From Meinhardsimonia xiamenensis (lineage in GTDB: Bacteria; Pseudomonadota; Alphaproteobacteria; Rhodobacterales; Rhodobacteraceae): a stretch of DNA of 64,000 nucleotides. The notes under the pieces were generated by a model, which searched no databases, was not told the DNA's origin, and saw only the letters and a list, made by a program, of their open reading frames with translations. The position numbers were made by a program, and so were the translations under genes. Where the stretch lies: the NCBI RefSeq assembly GCF_900102905.1, contig NZ_FNFV01000002.1, forward strand, positions 441,476 to 505,475. The letters run 5' to 3'. Each line of letters begins with the position of its first letter. Positions within the stretch are counted from its first letter, which is position 1. Of the stretch, positions 26,916-36,023 are shown piece after piece.

Positions 26916-28541
26916 ATGGCACGGATGAGCTGCGGCGAGGCGACGATGCGGCTTCTGGCACGCTATGGCGTGAGGGCCGTGTTCGGCGTGCCGGGCGTGC
27001 ATACGCTGGAATTCTGCCGCGGCCTGCGCGACCCCGGCACCAAGGATGACGGCCGGCTTCTTCACATCCAGACCCGCAACGAGGAGGGCGCGGCCTATGC
27101 CGCCGAGGGCTGGGCGCGCGCCACGGGCGAGCCGGGCGTCGCACTGGTCATCTCAGGCCCCGGCGTGACCAATGCCGCAACCGGGCTCGGAGATGCCTGG
27201 TGCGCGAGCCTGCCGATGCTGCTGATCTCGGCCGAGCCGCCTTCTGACTCGCTCGGCAAGGGCTGGGGGGTTCTGCACGAGATCACCGAGCAGCGCGCCG
27301 TGACCGCGCCGCTCACCGCCTTTTCCGCCACCGCGCACCGGCCCGAGGATGTGCCCGGGCTTCTGGCCCGCGCCTTCACCCTGTTTTCCAGCGCCCGCCC
27401 GCGGCCGGTCCACATCTCGATCCCGACCGATGTGCAGGCGATGCCGGTTGATGAGGAGTGGGAGGCGGTGACGCTCCCGGCCCGGCCGGTGCCCGAGGCG
27501 CGCGTGCTGGCCGAGGCGGCGGAGCGGCTGGCGGCGGCTCGCCGGCCGGTGATTGTCGCCGGCGGCGGGGCCGTGGAGGCAGGCAAGGGCATTGCGGATC
27601 TTTCCGAGCGGCTTGCCGCGCCGGTCATCACCACCACGGCGGGCAAGGGCATCGTGCCCTGCGACGGGCCGCTTGCGCTTGGCGGTGGGCTCAGCCGCGC
27701 GGCCGGCCGGGAGCTTCTGGCCCGCGCCGATGTGGTGCTGGCGCTCGGCACCGAGCTTTCGGAGACCGACAGCTTCGTGCCCCGCCTCGACATTCCGGGC
27801 GAGATCATCCGGGTCGACATCGACCCGGCCAAGCTCAACGATCTCTACCCCGCGCAGCTCGGTCTCGTGGGCGACGCGGCAGCCGCGGCCGAGGCGCTGG
27901 CGGACCGGCTCGCGGCGCACCGCCCCGCGCCTGATGCCGCCGCCGCGCGACAGGCGGAGGTGAGCGCCGCGCGCGCCGAAACGCTCGCCCCGCAGACCGA
28001 CTCGGAGGCGCGGCACCTGCGCCTTCTCTCCGCACTGCGCGAAGTGCTGCCCGATGAGGCGATCCTCTCGGGCGACGCCTGTCAGCCGGTCTATACGGCC
28101 GCCTTCGCCTGGCCCGCGCGCCGGCCGCGGCGCTTCTTCTTTCCTGCCGGCTTCTGCACGCTTGGCGCGGCGCTGCCGCAGGCCATCGGCGCAAAGCTCG
28201 CCGAGCCCGAGACGCCGGTCGTCGCGCTCGTTGGCGATGGCGGCTTCATGTTCACCATGCCCGAGCTCCTCACCGCCGCCCAGCTTGGCCTCGCTCTGCC
28301 CGTGATCCTGTGGGACAACCGCGGGCTGAAGCAGATCCGCGACGACCTCGCTGCCATCGGCGTGCAGCCGGTGGGCGTTGACCCGCTCAACCCCGATTTC
28401 ACCGCTCTCGCCCGCGCCTGCCACTGCCACGCCGCCGCGCCCGACGACGAGGTCGGCTTCAGGGCCGCTGTCACCGCCGCGCTCGCCGCCGACAGGCCGA
28501 CGCTCATCCATGTCACCGAAGGCGCGGGCTGGCTCGCCTGA
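26916..28541 (+). CDS. ThDP-dependent decarboxylase, AruI-like (5-guanidino-2-oxopentanoate decarboxylase family)
   Basis: A 541-residue thiamine-diphosphate enzyme with the three-domain acetolactate synthase fold. It has FGVPGVHTLEF and the catalytic glutamate region RNEEGAAYAAEGWAR, the central nucleotide-type domain, and the ThDP/metal motif GDGGFMFTMPELLTAAQLGL with WDNRGLKQIR. The VHTLEFCRGL variant resembles AruI, which decarboxylates 2-ketoarginine in the arginine transaminase pathway. Another 2-oxo acid is possible. The gene lies 22 bases upstream of a gamma-glutamyltransferase gene; no AruH-type transaminase is next to it. Confidence 0.75.
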   Translation: MARMSCGEATMRLLARYGVRAVFGVPGVHTLEFCRGLRDPGTKDDGRLLHIQTRNEEGAAYAAEGWARATGEPGVALVISGPGVTNAATGLGDAWCASLPMLLISAEPPSDSLGKGWGVLHEITEQRAVTAPLTAFSATAHRPEDVPGLLARAFTLFSSARPRPVHISIPTDVQAMPVDEEWEAVTLPARPVPEARVLAEAAERLAAARRPVIVAGGGAVEAGKGIADLSERLAAPVITTTAGKGIVPCDGPLALGGGLSRAAGRELLARADVVLALGTELSETDSFVPRLDIPGEIIRVDIDPAKLNDLYPAQLGLVGDAAAAAEALADRLAAHRPAPDAAAARQAEVSAARAETLAPQTDSEARHLRLLSALREVLPDEAILSGDACQPVYTAAFAWPARRPRRFFFPAGFCTLGAALPQAIGAKLAEPETPVVALVGDGGFMFTMPELLTAAQLGLALPVILWDNRGLKQIRDDLAAIGVQPVGVDPLNPDFTALARACHCHAAAPDDEVGFRAAVTAALAADRPTLIHVTEGAGWLA

Positions 28542-28563
28542 CGCCGAGAAGAGGACGCTACCG

Positions 28564-30366
28564 ATGACCGGGACATTCACCACCCGCCCCGAGATTCGCG
28601 GCAGCTTCGGCGTGGTCGCCTCCACTCACTGGATTGCCTCGGCGGTGGGCTTCGGCATTCTCGAGCGCGGCGGCAACGCCTTTGACGCGGCAGTGGCGGC
28701 GGGGTTCACGCTGCAGGTGGTCGAGCCGCATCTGAACGGGCCGGGCGGCGAGGTGCCGGCAATCGTCTGGGAGGCGGGGGCGGCGCGGGCGCGGGTGCTG
28801 TGCGGGCAGGGCAGCGCGCCGGCGGGCGCGACCATCGAGCACTACCGCGCCGAGGGGCTTGAGCTCATCCCCGGCTCGGGGCTTCTGGCCACGGTCATTC
28901 CCGGTGCCTTTGATGCATGGATGCTGATGCTGCGCGATCTCGGCACCATGCCCCTGCGCGAGGTGATGGCGCCGGCGATCCACTACGCCCGCCACGGCCA
29001 CCCGCTTCTGCCGCGCGCGGCCGAGACCATCGCCGGTGTGGCCGATCTCTTCCGCGAGCACTGGCCAACATCGGCCGAGACCTGGCTCATCCGCGGCGAG
29101 GTGCCCGCACCGCACGCGAATTTTGCCAACCCCGTGCTTGCCGACACATGGGAGAGGCTCCTGGCCGAGGCCGAGGCGGTTTCGGGGCGCGAGGCGCAGA
29201 TCGAGCGGGCGCGCGACGCCTTTTACCGCGGCTTCGTTGCCGAGGCGATCGACCGCTACCTGCGCGAGGCGGAGGTGTGGGATGTCTCGGGTGCGCCGCG
29301 CAAGGGCGTGCTGAGGGGCGAGGACATGGCCCGCTGGCAGGCGCGGTGGGAGGCGCCGCTTTGGCTCGACCACGCCGGCTGGCGGGTGATGAAGACCGGG
29401 CCCTGGGGGCAGGGGCCGGCGCTTCTGCAGGCCTTGGGGATGCTCGCGCACACGGGCGTGGCGGAGATGGACCCGCAGGGGCCGGACTTCATCCACACGG
29501 TGATCGAGGCGATCAAGCTCGCCATGGCCGACCGCGAGGCCTATTACGGCGACCCGGACTTCTTCGACGTGCCGGTGGAGACGCTTCTGTCGGAGGACTA
29601 CCTGCGCGAGCGTGCCGCGCTCATCGGCGCGGCCGCCTCGCGCGAGGAGCGGCCCGGCCGCGTCGCGGGGCTTGAGCATCTGGCCGAAGCGGCGGTGGCG
29701 CGGGCGGCGCGTCAGGCGGCAGTGGCGAACACCGGCGGCGCCGGGGCAGGGGAGCCGACCATGGCCCATCTCGCCCCGCGCGAGGGCGACACGGTGCATC
29801 TCGATGTGATCGATGCCGCGGGCAACATGGTCTCGGCCACGCCATCGGGCGGCTGGCTGCAGTCCTCCCCGGTCATCCCGGGGCTCGGCTTTGCGCTCAA
29901 CAGCCGGGCGCAGATGTTCTGGCTCGAGGAAGGGTTGCCCTCGTCGCTGCGCCCGGGCGCGCGCCCGCGCACCACGCTCACCCCGTCGCTCGCGCTCGGG
30001 CCGGAGGGGCAGCGGCTTGCCTTCGGCACCCCCGGCGGCGACCAGCAGGATCAGTGGCAGCTCATCTTCCTTCTGCGCCACCTCCATCACGAGCCCGACA
30101 TGCAGGCGGTGATCGATGCGCCGCTCTTCCACTCCATGCACTTCGTCTCCTCCTTCTGGCCGCGGCGGGCGCGGCCGGGCTGGATGATGATCGAGGAGCG
30201 CGCGGGCGAGGAGGTGCTCAAGGCGCTGGCCGCGCGCGGCCACGCGCTGGAGGTGGCAGGCCCCTGGAGCGTGGGCCGCCTCACGGCGGCGGCGCGGGAT
30301 GCGGGCGGGGGCTTGCGCGCCGCGGCCACGCCGCGGCTCATGCAGGCCTATGCGGTGGGGCGCTGA
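28564..30366 (+). CDS. Gamma-glutamyltransferase family protein
   Basis: An Ntn-hydrolase of 600 residues with no evident signal peptide, so probably cytosolic. It has VASTHWIAS and GGNAFDAAVAAG at the start, GPGGEVPAIVWE, and the self-cleavage/nucleophile region REGDTVHLDVIDAAGNMVS, where Thr410 should become the new N-terminus. SSPVIPGLGFALN and GTPGGDQQDQWQ match the small subunit. It cleaves or transfers gamma-glutamyl groups in principle. Tight coupling to the decarboxylase suggests a shared catabolic route. It is tail-to-tail with the multicopper oxidase gene. Confidence 0.85.
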   Translation: MTGTFTTRPEIRGSFGVVASTHWIASAVGFGILERGGNAFDAAVAAGFTLQVVEPHLNGPGGEVPAIVWEAGAARARVLCGQGSAPAGATIEHYRAEGLELIPGSGLLATVIPGAFDAWMLMLRDLGTMPLREVMAPAIHYARHGHPLLPRAAETIAGVADLFREHWPTSAETWLIRGEVPAPHANFANPVLADTWERLLAEAEAVSGREAQIERARDAFYRGFVAEAIDRYLREAEVWDVSGAPRKGVLRGEDMARWQARWEAPLWLDHAGWRVMKTGPWGQGPALLQALGMLAHTGVAEMDPQGPDFIHTVIEAIKLAMADREAYYGDPDFFDVPVETLLSEDYLRERAALIGAAASREERPGRVAGLEHLAEAAVARAARQAAVANTGGAGAGEPTMAHLAPREGDTVHLDVIDAAGNMVSATPSGGWLQSSPVIPGLGFALNSRAQMFWLEEGLPSSLRPGARPRTTLTPSLALGPEGQRLAFGTPGGDQQDQWQLIFLLRHLHHEPDMQAVIDAPLFHSMHFVSSFWPRRARPGWMMIEERAGEEVLKALAARGHALEVAGPWSVGRLTAAARDAGGGLRAAATPRLMQAYAVGR

Positions 30367-30369
30367 GCC

Positions 30370-31773
30370 TCAGGCGGTCACCTCGGCCCAGCCCATCATT
30401 CCGGCCTCGGCGTGGCCGAGCATGTGGCAGTGGAAGGCCCATTTGCCGGGGCCTTCGGCGGTGAACACATACTCGCGCGTCTCGTCAGGCCACAGAAGCA
30501 CCGTGTCCCGCCACGGCCCGAGCCGGCCGCCGGGAAGAATCTCGCGCATGTGATGGCCGTGCAGGTGCATCCCGTGAGGAAATGCCGTGCGATTCTCCAT
30601 GGTGATGCGCACCGTCTCGCCGCTCGCGGCCGACAGCAGCGGTGCCTCGCCCAGGCCTGCGACACCGTTCAGCGCCCAGAACATGCCGCGGCTGGCAAGC
30701 TCGCGCATGCCCATCCGCCGCCCCTCGAACATCGCTCCGGCCATGCCGCGCATCGCCCCGCCCTCCATGACAAGCCGGGCCGGGCGCGCGGCGGCAGGCT
30801 GGGGCGCGGGCATCGGGTTCGGCGGCAGAAGCGTCGGCGCGGGGCGGCGCGCTGCGGTGCCGGTCCTCACCGGAAAGCGGGCCTGCGCATAGCCGGTGCC
30901 GCGCAGATGGTGGATGAGGAATGCCTCCTCGCCCGCCTCGGCCGTGACATCCACGATGAGATCGGCGCGCTGACCGGGTGCCAGGATGAACGTCTCGCCA
31001 ACGGGCTCGGGTGCCTCGAGCGGCTGGCCGTCAAGCGCCATGATCCAGCCCTCAAGCCCCTTCAGCCCGAGTTCGAAGAGCCGCGCCGTGGCGGCGTTGA
31101 GAAGGCGCAGCCGCAGCCGCTCGCCGCGCGACACCTCCAGCGCGAAATCGGCGGCGCCGTTAGTGGTGGCGATGTTGCCGAGCCGCCCGCCATGGCTGAG
31201 GTCGTGGAGGTTGCCGAAATCCTCGCTGATCTGCAGGCTCTCGGGGTCGAGCCGCCAGTCGTCGATCACCAGCACCATGTCGCGGTCGACGCCGGGCGCC
31301 TCGGCCTCCTCGACCACGAGCGCGCCATGCAGCCCGCGCTCGACCTGCTCGAAGCTGCGGGCATGGCTGTGAAACCAGAAGGTACCGGCATCGCGCAGCG
31401 CGAAGTCGTAGAGAAAATCGCCGCCCGGCGCCACCGGCTCCTGCGTCAGGCCGGGCACGCCATCCATCGCGTTGGGCAGACGCAGCCCGTGCCAGTGGAT
31501 GGAGGTCTCCACCGGCAGCCGGTTGACGAGCCGCCGGGTGAGCCGCGCGCCCTGCGGCAGGCGGATCTCCGGCGCCGGCACGCTGCCGCCGTAGCTCCAG
31601 ACCTGCGTGGCCGGAGCCCCGCCCGGCAGGAGCCGCACCTGCGCCGCGCGCGCCTCGATGACCTCGGCCGCCTCGAGGGCGCGCAGACCGCGTGGCGCAA
31701 GGCCAAGCGCGAGCCCGGCCGCGCCCCCTGCCAGAACCGCGCGGCGGCTCGGATGCCCCTCAGAAAATGCCAT
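30370..31773 (-). CDS. Tat-exported multicopper oxidase (CueO/CopA-like)
   Basis: A 467-residue periplasmic multicopper oxidase. A Tat signal (SRRAVLAGGAAG, residues 9-20) is followed by three cupredoxin domains. Copper-ligand motifs are HWHG (93-96), HSH (135-137), HGMHLHGHH and HCHMLGHAEAGM near the C-terminus, covering the T1 and T2/T3 sites. A Met-rich stretch (MEGGAMRGMAGAMFEGRRMGM) fits Cu(I) oxidation. The start at 31773 lies inside the end of the cytochrome gene (14-base overlap). It is the third gene of the copper operon. Confidence 0.92.
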   Translation of the reverse strand: MAFSEGHPSRRAVLAGGAAGLALGLAPRGLRALEAAEVIEARAAQVRLLPGGAPATQVWSYGGSVPAPEIRLPQGARLTRRLVNRLPVETSIHWHGLRLPNAMDGVPGLTQEPVAPGGDFLYDFALRDAGTFWFHSHARSFEQVERGLHGALVVEEAEAPGVDRDMVLVIDDWRLDPESLQISEDFGNLHDLSHGGRLGNIATTNGAADFALEVSRGERLRLRLLNAATARLFELGLKGLEGWIMALDGQPLEAPEPVGETFILAPGQRADLIVDVTAEAGEEAFLIHHLRGTGYAQARFPVRTGTAARRPAPTLLPPNPMPAPQPAAARPARLVMEGGAMRGMAGAMFEGRRMGMRELASRGMFWALNGVAGLGEAPLLSAASGETVRITMENRTAFPHGMHLHGHHMREILPGGRLGPWRDTVLLWPDETREYVFTAEGPGKWAFHCHMLGHAEAGMMGWAEVTA

Positions 31774-32209
31774 TGGCCCGCTGGAGCTCCCGCACATAGG
31801 TGATGATCGCCCTGATCTCGGCGTCGGTGATGCCTTCGACGGGGGGCATGTCGCCGAAGCGCCAGTGATGCGCGCGCACCCCGTTGCGGGCGGCGAGCAT
31901 GAAGGCCATGTCCCCATGATGGCCGGGCTCGTAGATGCGATGCACCAAGGGCGGCGCCACGCCCTCCTGCCCCGCGGCGTTCTGGCCGTGGCAGCGGGCG
32001 CAGAACGCGTCGAAGGCACGTTTGCCCATCTGCGCTTCCGGCGACAGCCGCTCGGGAAGGGCCACCTCGACAAGGGGCGCGGCCTGCGAAGCCTGCGCGG
32101 CCGCCCCTGAGACCGCCACCGGCGCACCGTCCGTCTCGGGCCGGAGGAAGAAGATCGACGCTCCGCCCAGCAAAAGCGCCGCCAGCGCCATGGGGATCAT
32201 GCGTTTCAT
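31760..32209 (-). CDS. Membrane-anchored monoheme cytochrome c of the copper operon
   Basis: A 149-residue protein with an uncleaved or cleaved N-terminal signal helix (residues 4-22) and one cytochrome c domain. C70-A-R-C73-H74 binds heme, and a Met in FGDMPPVEG is the probable sixth ligand. It is likely to pass electrons from the multicopper oxidase or another periplasmic donor; pairing with the oxidase is inferred from gene order. The ATG at 32209 follows AAGGGAGC. It lies 28 bases after copZ and overlaps the oxidase gene by 14 bases. Confidence 0.88.
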   Translation of the reverse strand: MKRMIPMALAALLLGGASIFFLRPETDGAPVAVSGAAAQASQAAPLVEVALPERLSPEAQMGKRAFDAFCARCHGQNAAGQEGVAPPLVHRIYEPGHHGDMAFMLAARNGVRAHHWRFGDMPPVEGITDAEIRAIITYVRELQRANGIF

Positions 32210-32237
32210 GTTGCGCTCCCTTTCTGCGGGCCGGCCG

Positions 32238-32435
32238 TCACGCGCTCGGCCGTGCCTCATACCCCGCCTGCCGCAGCGCTTCGACAAACGCCTCGACAGG
32301 GTCCGCGCTTTCCACCTCGGCGGTGTGAGAGTCGAGATCGACCGTCACCCGCGCGGCAGGATCGACCGAGGCAACCGCCTTTTCCACCGCTGCCTTGCAA
32401 TGGCCGCAGGTCATGTCGGGAATCGAGAACTTCAT
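32238..32435 (-). CDS. copZ: Copper chaperone CopZ (HMA domain)
   Basis: A 65-residue heavy-metal-associated domain: MKFSIPDMTCGHCKAAVEKA, with the metal-binding M-T-C-G-H-C at residues 8-13, and a C-terminal AGYEA. It binds Cu(I) in the cytosol and hands it to an exporter or to the regulator. It is first in the copZ-cytochrome-multicopper oxidase operon behind a CueR/HmrR-like operator. No copper P-type ATPase is in the window. Confidence 0.92.
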   Translation of the reverse strand: MKFSIPDMTCGHCKAAVEKAVASVDPAARVTVDLDSHTAEVESADPVEAFVEALRQAGYEARPSA

Positions 32436-32466
32436 TGCTGTCGCCCCATCCGTGGCATTCGCGCCA

Positions 32467-32497
32467 GAGATGGGGCTTCCAGCAGCTGGAAGGTCAA
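32467..32497 (-). promoter_or_regulatory. CueR/HmrR-type copper-responsive promoter for copZ
   Basis: Reading leftward: a -35 TTGACC (32497-32492), then, after 19 bases, CATCTC (32472-32467) as the -10. The over-long spacer carries the dyad ACCTTCC-N7-GGAAG (32494-32476). CueR/HmrR operators have the form ACCTTCC-N7-GGAAGGT within a 19-20-bp spacer, which the regulator untwists when it binds Cu(I). The copZ start is 32 bases beyond. The cognate MerR-family regulator gene is not adjacent. Confidence 0.82.
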
Positions 32498-32522
32498 GGG
32501 TCGCCGCCTGCGGCAGCGCGCC

Positions 32523-33875
32523 TCAGGCCGCAGCGAGCCCCTTGTCGAGCGCGTCGAGGATCACCTGCGCCTCGTCTTCGGTCATGATCAGCGGCGGCGA
32601 GCAGATGAGATTCGCCCCCGACATGCGCACCATCGCCCCGGCGCGATAGGTCGCCTCATGGACGCGGGCGATCACCTCGGGCGCGATCGGCGTCTTGCTG
32701 GCGCGGTCGGAGACAAGCTCCATCGCCGTCATCATGCCATGCCCGCCGCGTACGTCGCCGATGATCTCGTGGCGCTCCTTGAGGCGCTGGAAGCCCTCGT
32801 AGAGCTGCCGGCCGCGGGCGGCGGCGTTGCGGTGCACCTCGAGCCGCTGCATCTCGGCGATGGAGGCAAGCGCGGCAGCCGCGCCCACCGGGTGGCAGGA
32901 ATAGGTATAGCCGTGGCCAATGAGCGCCGCGCCGGTCTCGTCGCGCTCGAACACCTCGGCCACGGCCTCCGAGAGCATCACCGCGCCGAAGGGGAAATAG
33001 GCGTTGGTAATGGCCTTCGCGGTGGTGGCCATGTCGGGCTGCACGCCCCAGTGGCGCGATCCGGTCCAGTCGCCGGTGCGGCCGAAGCCGGTGATGACCT
33101 CGTCGGCGATGAGCAGGATGCCGTGGCGCGCGGTGATCTCGCGCACGCCGGGCATGAAGGACTCATGCGGCACGATCACCCCGCCCGCGCCGAGGACCGG
33201 CTCGACGATCATCGCGGCGATGGTGTTGGCCCCCTGAAACTCGATCTCGGCCTCGAGGGCGGCAAGGCAGAGCTGCGCCAGACGCTCGGGATCCTCCTCG
33301 TTGAAGGGGTTGCGGTAGGTGTAGGGGGCGGGGATGTGGAAGCAGCCGGGCAGGAGCGGCTCGTAGGCGTTGCGGAACAGCGGGTTGCCGTTCACGGAGG
33401 CGGCGGCGAAATGGGTGCCGTGGTAGCCCTTCTTGAGGCTGAGGAACTTCACCCGCCCGGCCTCGCCGCGGATCTTGTGATACTGGCGGGCAAGGCGCAG
33501 CGCGGTCTCCACGCTGTCGGAGCCCCCCGACGTGAAGAAGGCGCGCGAGAGCCCGTCGGGGGCGAAGAAGTCGGCCAGCACGGTGGAGAGCTCGATCACC
33601 ACGTCATTGGTGGTGCCGCGGAAGGCCGAATAGTAGGGCAGCCGGTCGAGCTGGGCGGCGATGGCCTGCTTGACCGGCTCGCAGGAGAAGCCAAGGTTGA
33701 CGCACCAGAGCCCGCCGACACCATCGACCACCTCATGGCCGTCGATGTCGGTGATGCGCACGCCGCGCGCCTCGGTGATGATGGTGGGCGGATGCGCCCG
33801 CATGTCGCCCGGATGCGCCATCGGGTGCCACACGTGGCGGGCGTTCATCTCCTTCAGGAAGTTGGAGTCCTTCAT
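32523..33875 (-). CDS. Class III omega-aminotransferase
   Basis: A 450-residue PLP-dependent fold-type I transaminase. It has VDGVGGLWCVNLGF, the FTSGGSDSVETALRLARQY phosphate-binding segment, KKGYHGTHFAA, EPVLGAGGVIVP, and IADEVITGFGRTGDW, with the PLP lysine in ATTAKAITNAYFPFGAV. This subgroup uses amines or omega-amino acids (beta-alanine, taurine, putrescine) with pyruvate; the donor cannot be fixed. Its ATG overlaps the stop of the HAD gene by four bases, so the two are co-translated. Confidence 0.88.
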   Translation of the reverse strand: MKDSNFLKEMNARHVWHPMAHPGDMRAHPPTIITEARGVRITDIDGHEVVDGVGGLWCVNLGFSCEPVKQAIAAQLDRLPYYSAFRGTTNDVVIELSTVLADFFAPDGLSRAFFTSGGSDSVETALRLARQYHKIRGEAGRVKFLSLKKGYHGTHFAAASVNGNPLFRNAYEPLLPGCFHIPAPYTYRNPFNEEDPERLAQLCLAALEAEIEFQGANTIAAMIVEPVLGAGGVIVPHESFMPGVREITARHGILLIADEVITGFGRTGDWTGSRHWGVQPDMATTAKAITNAYFPFGAVMLSEAVAEVFERDETGAALIGHGYTYSCHPVGAAAALASIAEMQRLEVHRNAAARGRQLYEGFQRLKERHEIIGDVRGGHGMMTAMELVSDRASKTPIAPEVIARVHEATYRAGAMVRMSGANLICSPPLIMTEDEAQVILDALDKGLAAA

Positions 33876-34537
33876 TCCCTCGTCTCCTCGTCGGGCTCGG
33901 TCAGCCGCCGCAGCGCGGCACGAAACGACGCAGCCGGCCGGGCCACGTCAAAATGAAGCGCGCGCATTCCCGCGGCACGCGCACCGGCGACATTGCGCTG
34001 CGCGTCATCGACGCACAGGCAGTGCTCCGGCGCAAGGCCCAGCGCCTGCGCCGCCGCGCCGAAGGCGGCCGGATCGGGCTTGTGCCCGCCACCGTTCGGG
34101 CCGTCGAGGATCGCATCGAAACGGGCGAGAAAGTCGCGCGGCAGGGGCAGGCGCCCCAGCGCGTCAAAGGAGCTCGGCAGAAGCGCAAGGGCTGCGCCGA
34201 GCCCGCGCGCGGCCTGGAGCGCCTCTCGCGCCTGAGGCCGCAGCACCGCATGGGGCAGCGCGCCAAGGGCGCGGGCAAAGAGCTCGGCGCCGTCCTCCCA
34301 GACCTCGCCCAGAAGCGCGCCGACCTCGCGCGCGCGCTCGCGCCAGTAGTCCCGCTCGTCGATCTCGCCTGCGCGCAGCGCCTGCCACAGCCCGTCCGTC
34401 TCCGGCGCGAAGGGGCCGCGCCAGGTCAACGTGCCGGGCGCAAGCCGCAGCGCGCGCTCGGTCTCGTCGTGAAGCTCGAAGAGCGTGGGGGTGAGAACGC
34501 CGCCGAGATCAAGAACCAACGCGCACCGCTTGCCCAT
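33872..34537 (-). CDS. HAD-superfamily hydrolase (YihX-like)
   Basis: A 221-residue haloacid-dehalogenase-fold protein. Motif I is LVLDLGGVL, with the nucleophilic Asp10 but glycine instead of the usual second acid, as in YihX-type sugar phosphatases. A serine after LLP may be motif II; GHKPDPAAFGAA supplies the lysine of motif III and CVDDAQRNVAGARAAGM motif IV. A phosphatase is likely; the substrate is unknown. The stop overlaps the aminotransferase start (ATGA). The start follows AAGGGGGG. Confidence 0.82.
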   Translation of the reverse strand: MGKRCALVLDLGGVLTPTLFELHDETERALRLAPGTLTWRGPFAPETDGLWQALRAGEIDERDYWRERAREVGALLGEVWEDGAELFARALGALPHAVLRPQAREALQAARGLGAALALLPSSFDALGRLPLPRDFLARFDAILDGPNGGGHKPDPAAFGAAAQALGLAPEHCLCVDDAQRNVAGARAAGMRALHFDVARPAASFRAALRRLTEPDEETRE

Positions 34538-34633
34538 GCACCCCCCTTGGCCTCGGGCCGCGCCGGCCCGCTCTTGCCATTCTGATAGGCGCGCCGCCGC
34601 CCGGCGTCAAACGAGCGGGGGCTGGCGCCCGGT

Positions 34634-35950
34634 CTATTGCAGCGGGCGGATCTTCAGCCGCGTGATGCGGTTTTCCTTCCGGCCGACCACCTCGAAGCGG
34701 AAGCCGTGAAAGGCGAACACCTGGCCCACCTCGGGAATCGTCTGCGCCTCGTGGATGACGAGGCCCGCCACGGTGTTGGCCTCGTCGTCGGGCAGGTTCC
34801 AGTCCATCATGCGGTTGAGGTCGCGAATGGTCATCGCGCCGTCCACCAGCCAGTCGCCATCCTCGGCGCGGCGTATGGGCTGGTCGGCATCGGTATCGAA
34901 CTCGTCGGAGATCTCGCCGACGATCTCCTCCAGGATGTCCTCGAGCGTGATCAGCCCCTCGAGAGAGCCGTATTCATCCACCACCAGCGCGAAATGGGTG
35001 CGCCGGCGCAGGAACTCGCGCATCTGGTCGTCAAGAGTGGTGGTGTCGGGCACGAAATAGGGCTCCATCGCCACCTCGGTGATGTCGAAATCCTTGAACG
35101 GATCCTCCCCTTCAGCGGCCTTGAGCATGCGCGCATAGAGCGCGCGCAGCACATCCTTGGCGTGGATCACCCCGATGATGTTGTCGCGGTCGCCCCGGTA
35201 GAGAGGAAGGCGCGTGTGCGAGGAGGCAAGGATCTGCTCGAGAATCTCCCTCGGCGGCAGATCGGCGTCGATCATCTCGATCTCGGAGCGGTGGCGCATG
35301 ATCTCGTCAACGGTGCGCTCGCCCAGATGCAGCGCGCCGAGAAGCCGGTCGCGGTCCTCCTTCTCCACTGCCCCTTCGGAGTGGCCGAGGGTGATCGCCC
35401 CCACGATCTCCTCGCGCACGGCGAGGATGTTGCGCTCGGGATCGGTACGCACGCCGAAGAGAAACAGAAGCCCCCGCACCAGGGCCCGCACCGCCGAGAC
35501 CACGGGCGAGAGCACCACGATGACCGGCGCGATCAGCGGGGACACGCGCTGCGCCGCCGTCTCGGGGTCGGTGATGGCGTAGGTCTTGGGCAGCACCTCG
35601 GCAAAGATCAGCACGAGCAGGGTCATCACCAGCGTGGCCAGCGCCACACCCGATTCGCCGAACAGGCGCGTGAAGAGCGAGGTGGCGAGCGAGGCTGCGA
35701 GGATGTTGACGAGGTTGTTGCCCAGAAGCACCGAGCCGATCAGCCGCTCGCTGTCGCGGGTGAGCTTCAGCGCCAGCGCCGCAGCCCGCGAGCCCTTGTC
35801 GGCCTGCGCCCTGAGCTTGGCGCGGGAGGCGGCCGTCAGCGCCGTCTCCGAGCCCGAGAAAAAGGCCGAGAGCACCAGAAGCGCGAGGATGGCGATGACG
35901 CTTGCCCAGAAGGCGTTGTCGAAAACGGGGGTCTGTGACTGGATATCCAT
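34634..35950 (-). CDS. CorC/HlyC-type transporter protein (CNNM-CBS)
   Basis: A 438-residue membrane protein. An N-terminal CNNM/DUF21 domain (about residues 1-185) has SGSETALTAASRAKL, NNLVNILAASLAT and EVLPKTYA. Two CBS domains follow (about 200-330, with MRHRSEIEMID and DEYGSLEGLITLEDILEEIV), then a C-terminal CorC_HlyC domain ending GFRFEVVGRKENRI. Members are linked to Mg2+ or Co2+ export. The ATG at 35950 is preferred over 35956 because AAGG is better spaced. It is divergent from the metallophosphoesterase gene. Confidence 0.88.
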   Translation of the reverse strand: MDIQSQTPVFDNAFWASVIAILALLVLSAFFSGSETALTAASRAKLRAQADKGSRAAALALKLTRDSERLIGSVLLGNNLVNILAASLATSLFTRLFGESGVALATLVMTLLVLIFAEVLPKTYAITDPETAAQRVSPLIAPVIVVLSPVVSAVRALVRGLLFLFGVRTDPERNILAVREEIVGAITLGHSEGAVEKEDRDRLLGALHLGERTVDEIMRHRSEIEMIDADLPPREILEQILASSHTRLPLYRGDRDNIIGVIHAKDVLRALYARMLKAAEGEDPFKDFDITEVAMEPYFVPDTTTLDDQMREFLRRRTHFALVVDEYGSLEGLITLEDILEEIVGEISDEFDTDADQPIRRAEDGDWLVDGAMTIRDLNRMMDWNLPDDEANTVAGLVIHEAQTIPEVGQVFAFHGFRFEVVGRKENRITRLKIRPLQ

Positions 35951-36023
35951 GGGCATGGCCTTTGCGGGGTTGCGCCGGTTATGGGTGGCGCCGCGATGGC
36001 GATCAAGGGGGAAGGGGGCAGCA

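Noticed and set aside
28558-30243. 561-codon leftward open frame opposite the gamma-glutamyltransferase
   Set aside because: The sense strand has all GGT motifs; the antisense frame is Arg/His-rich with none.
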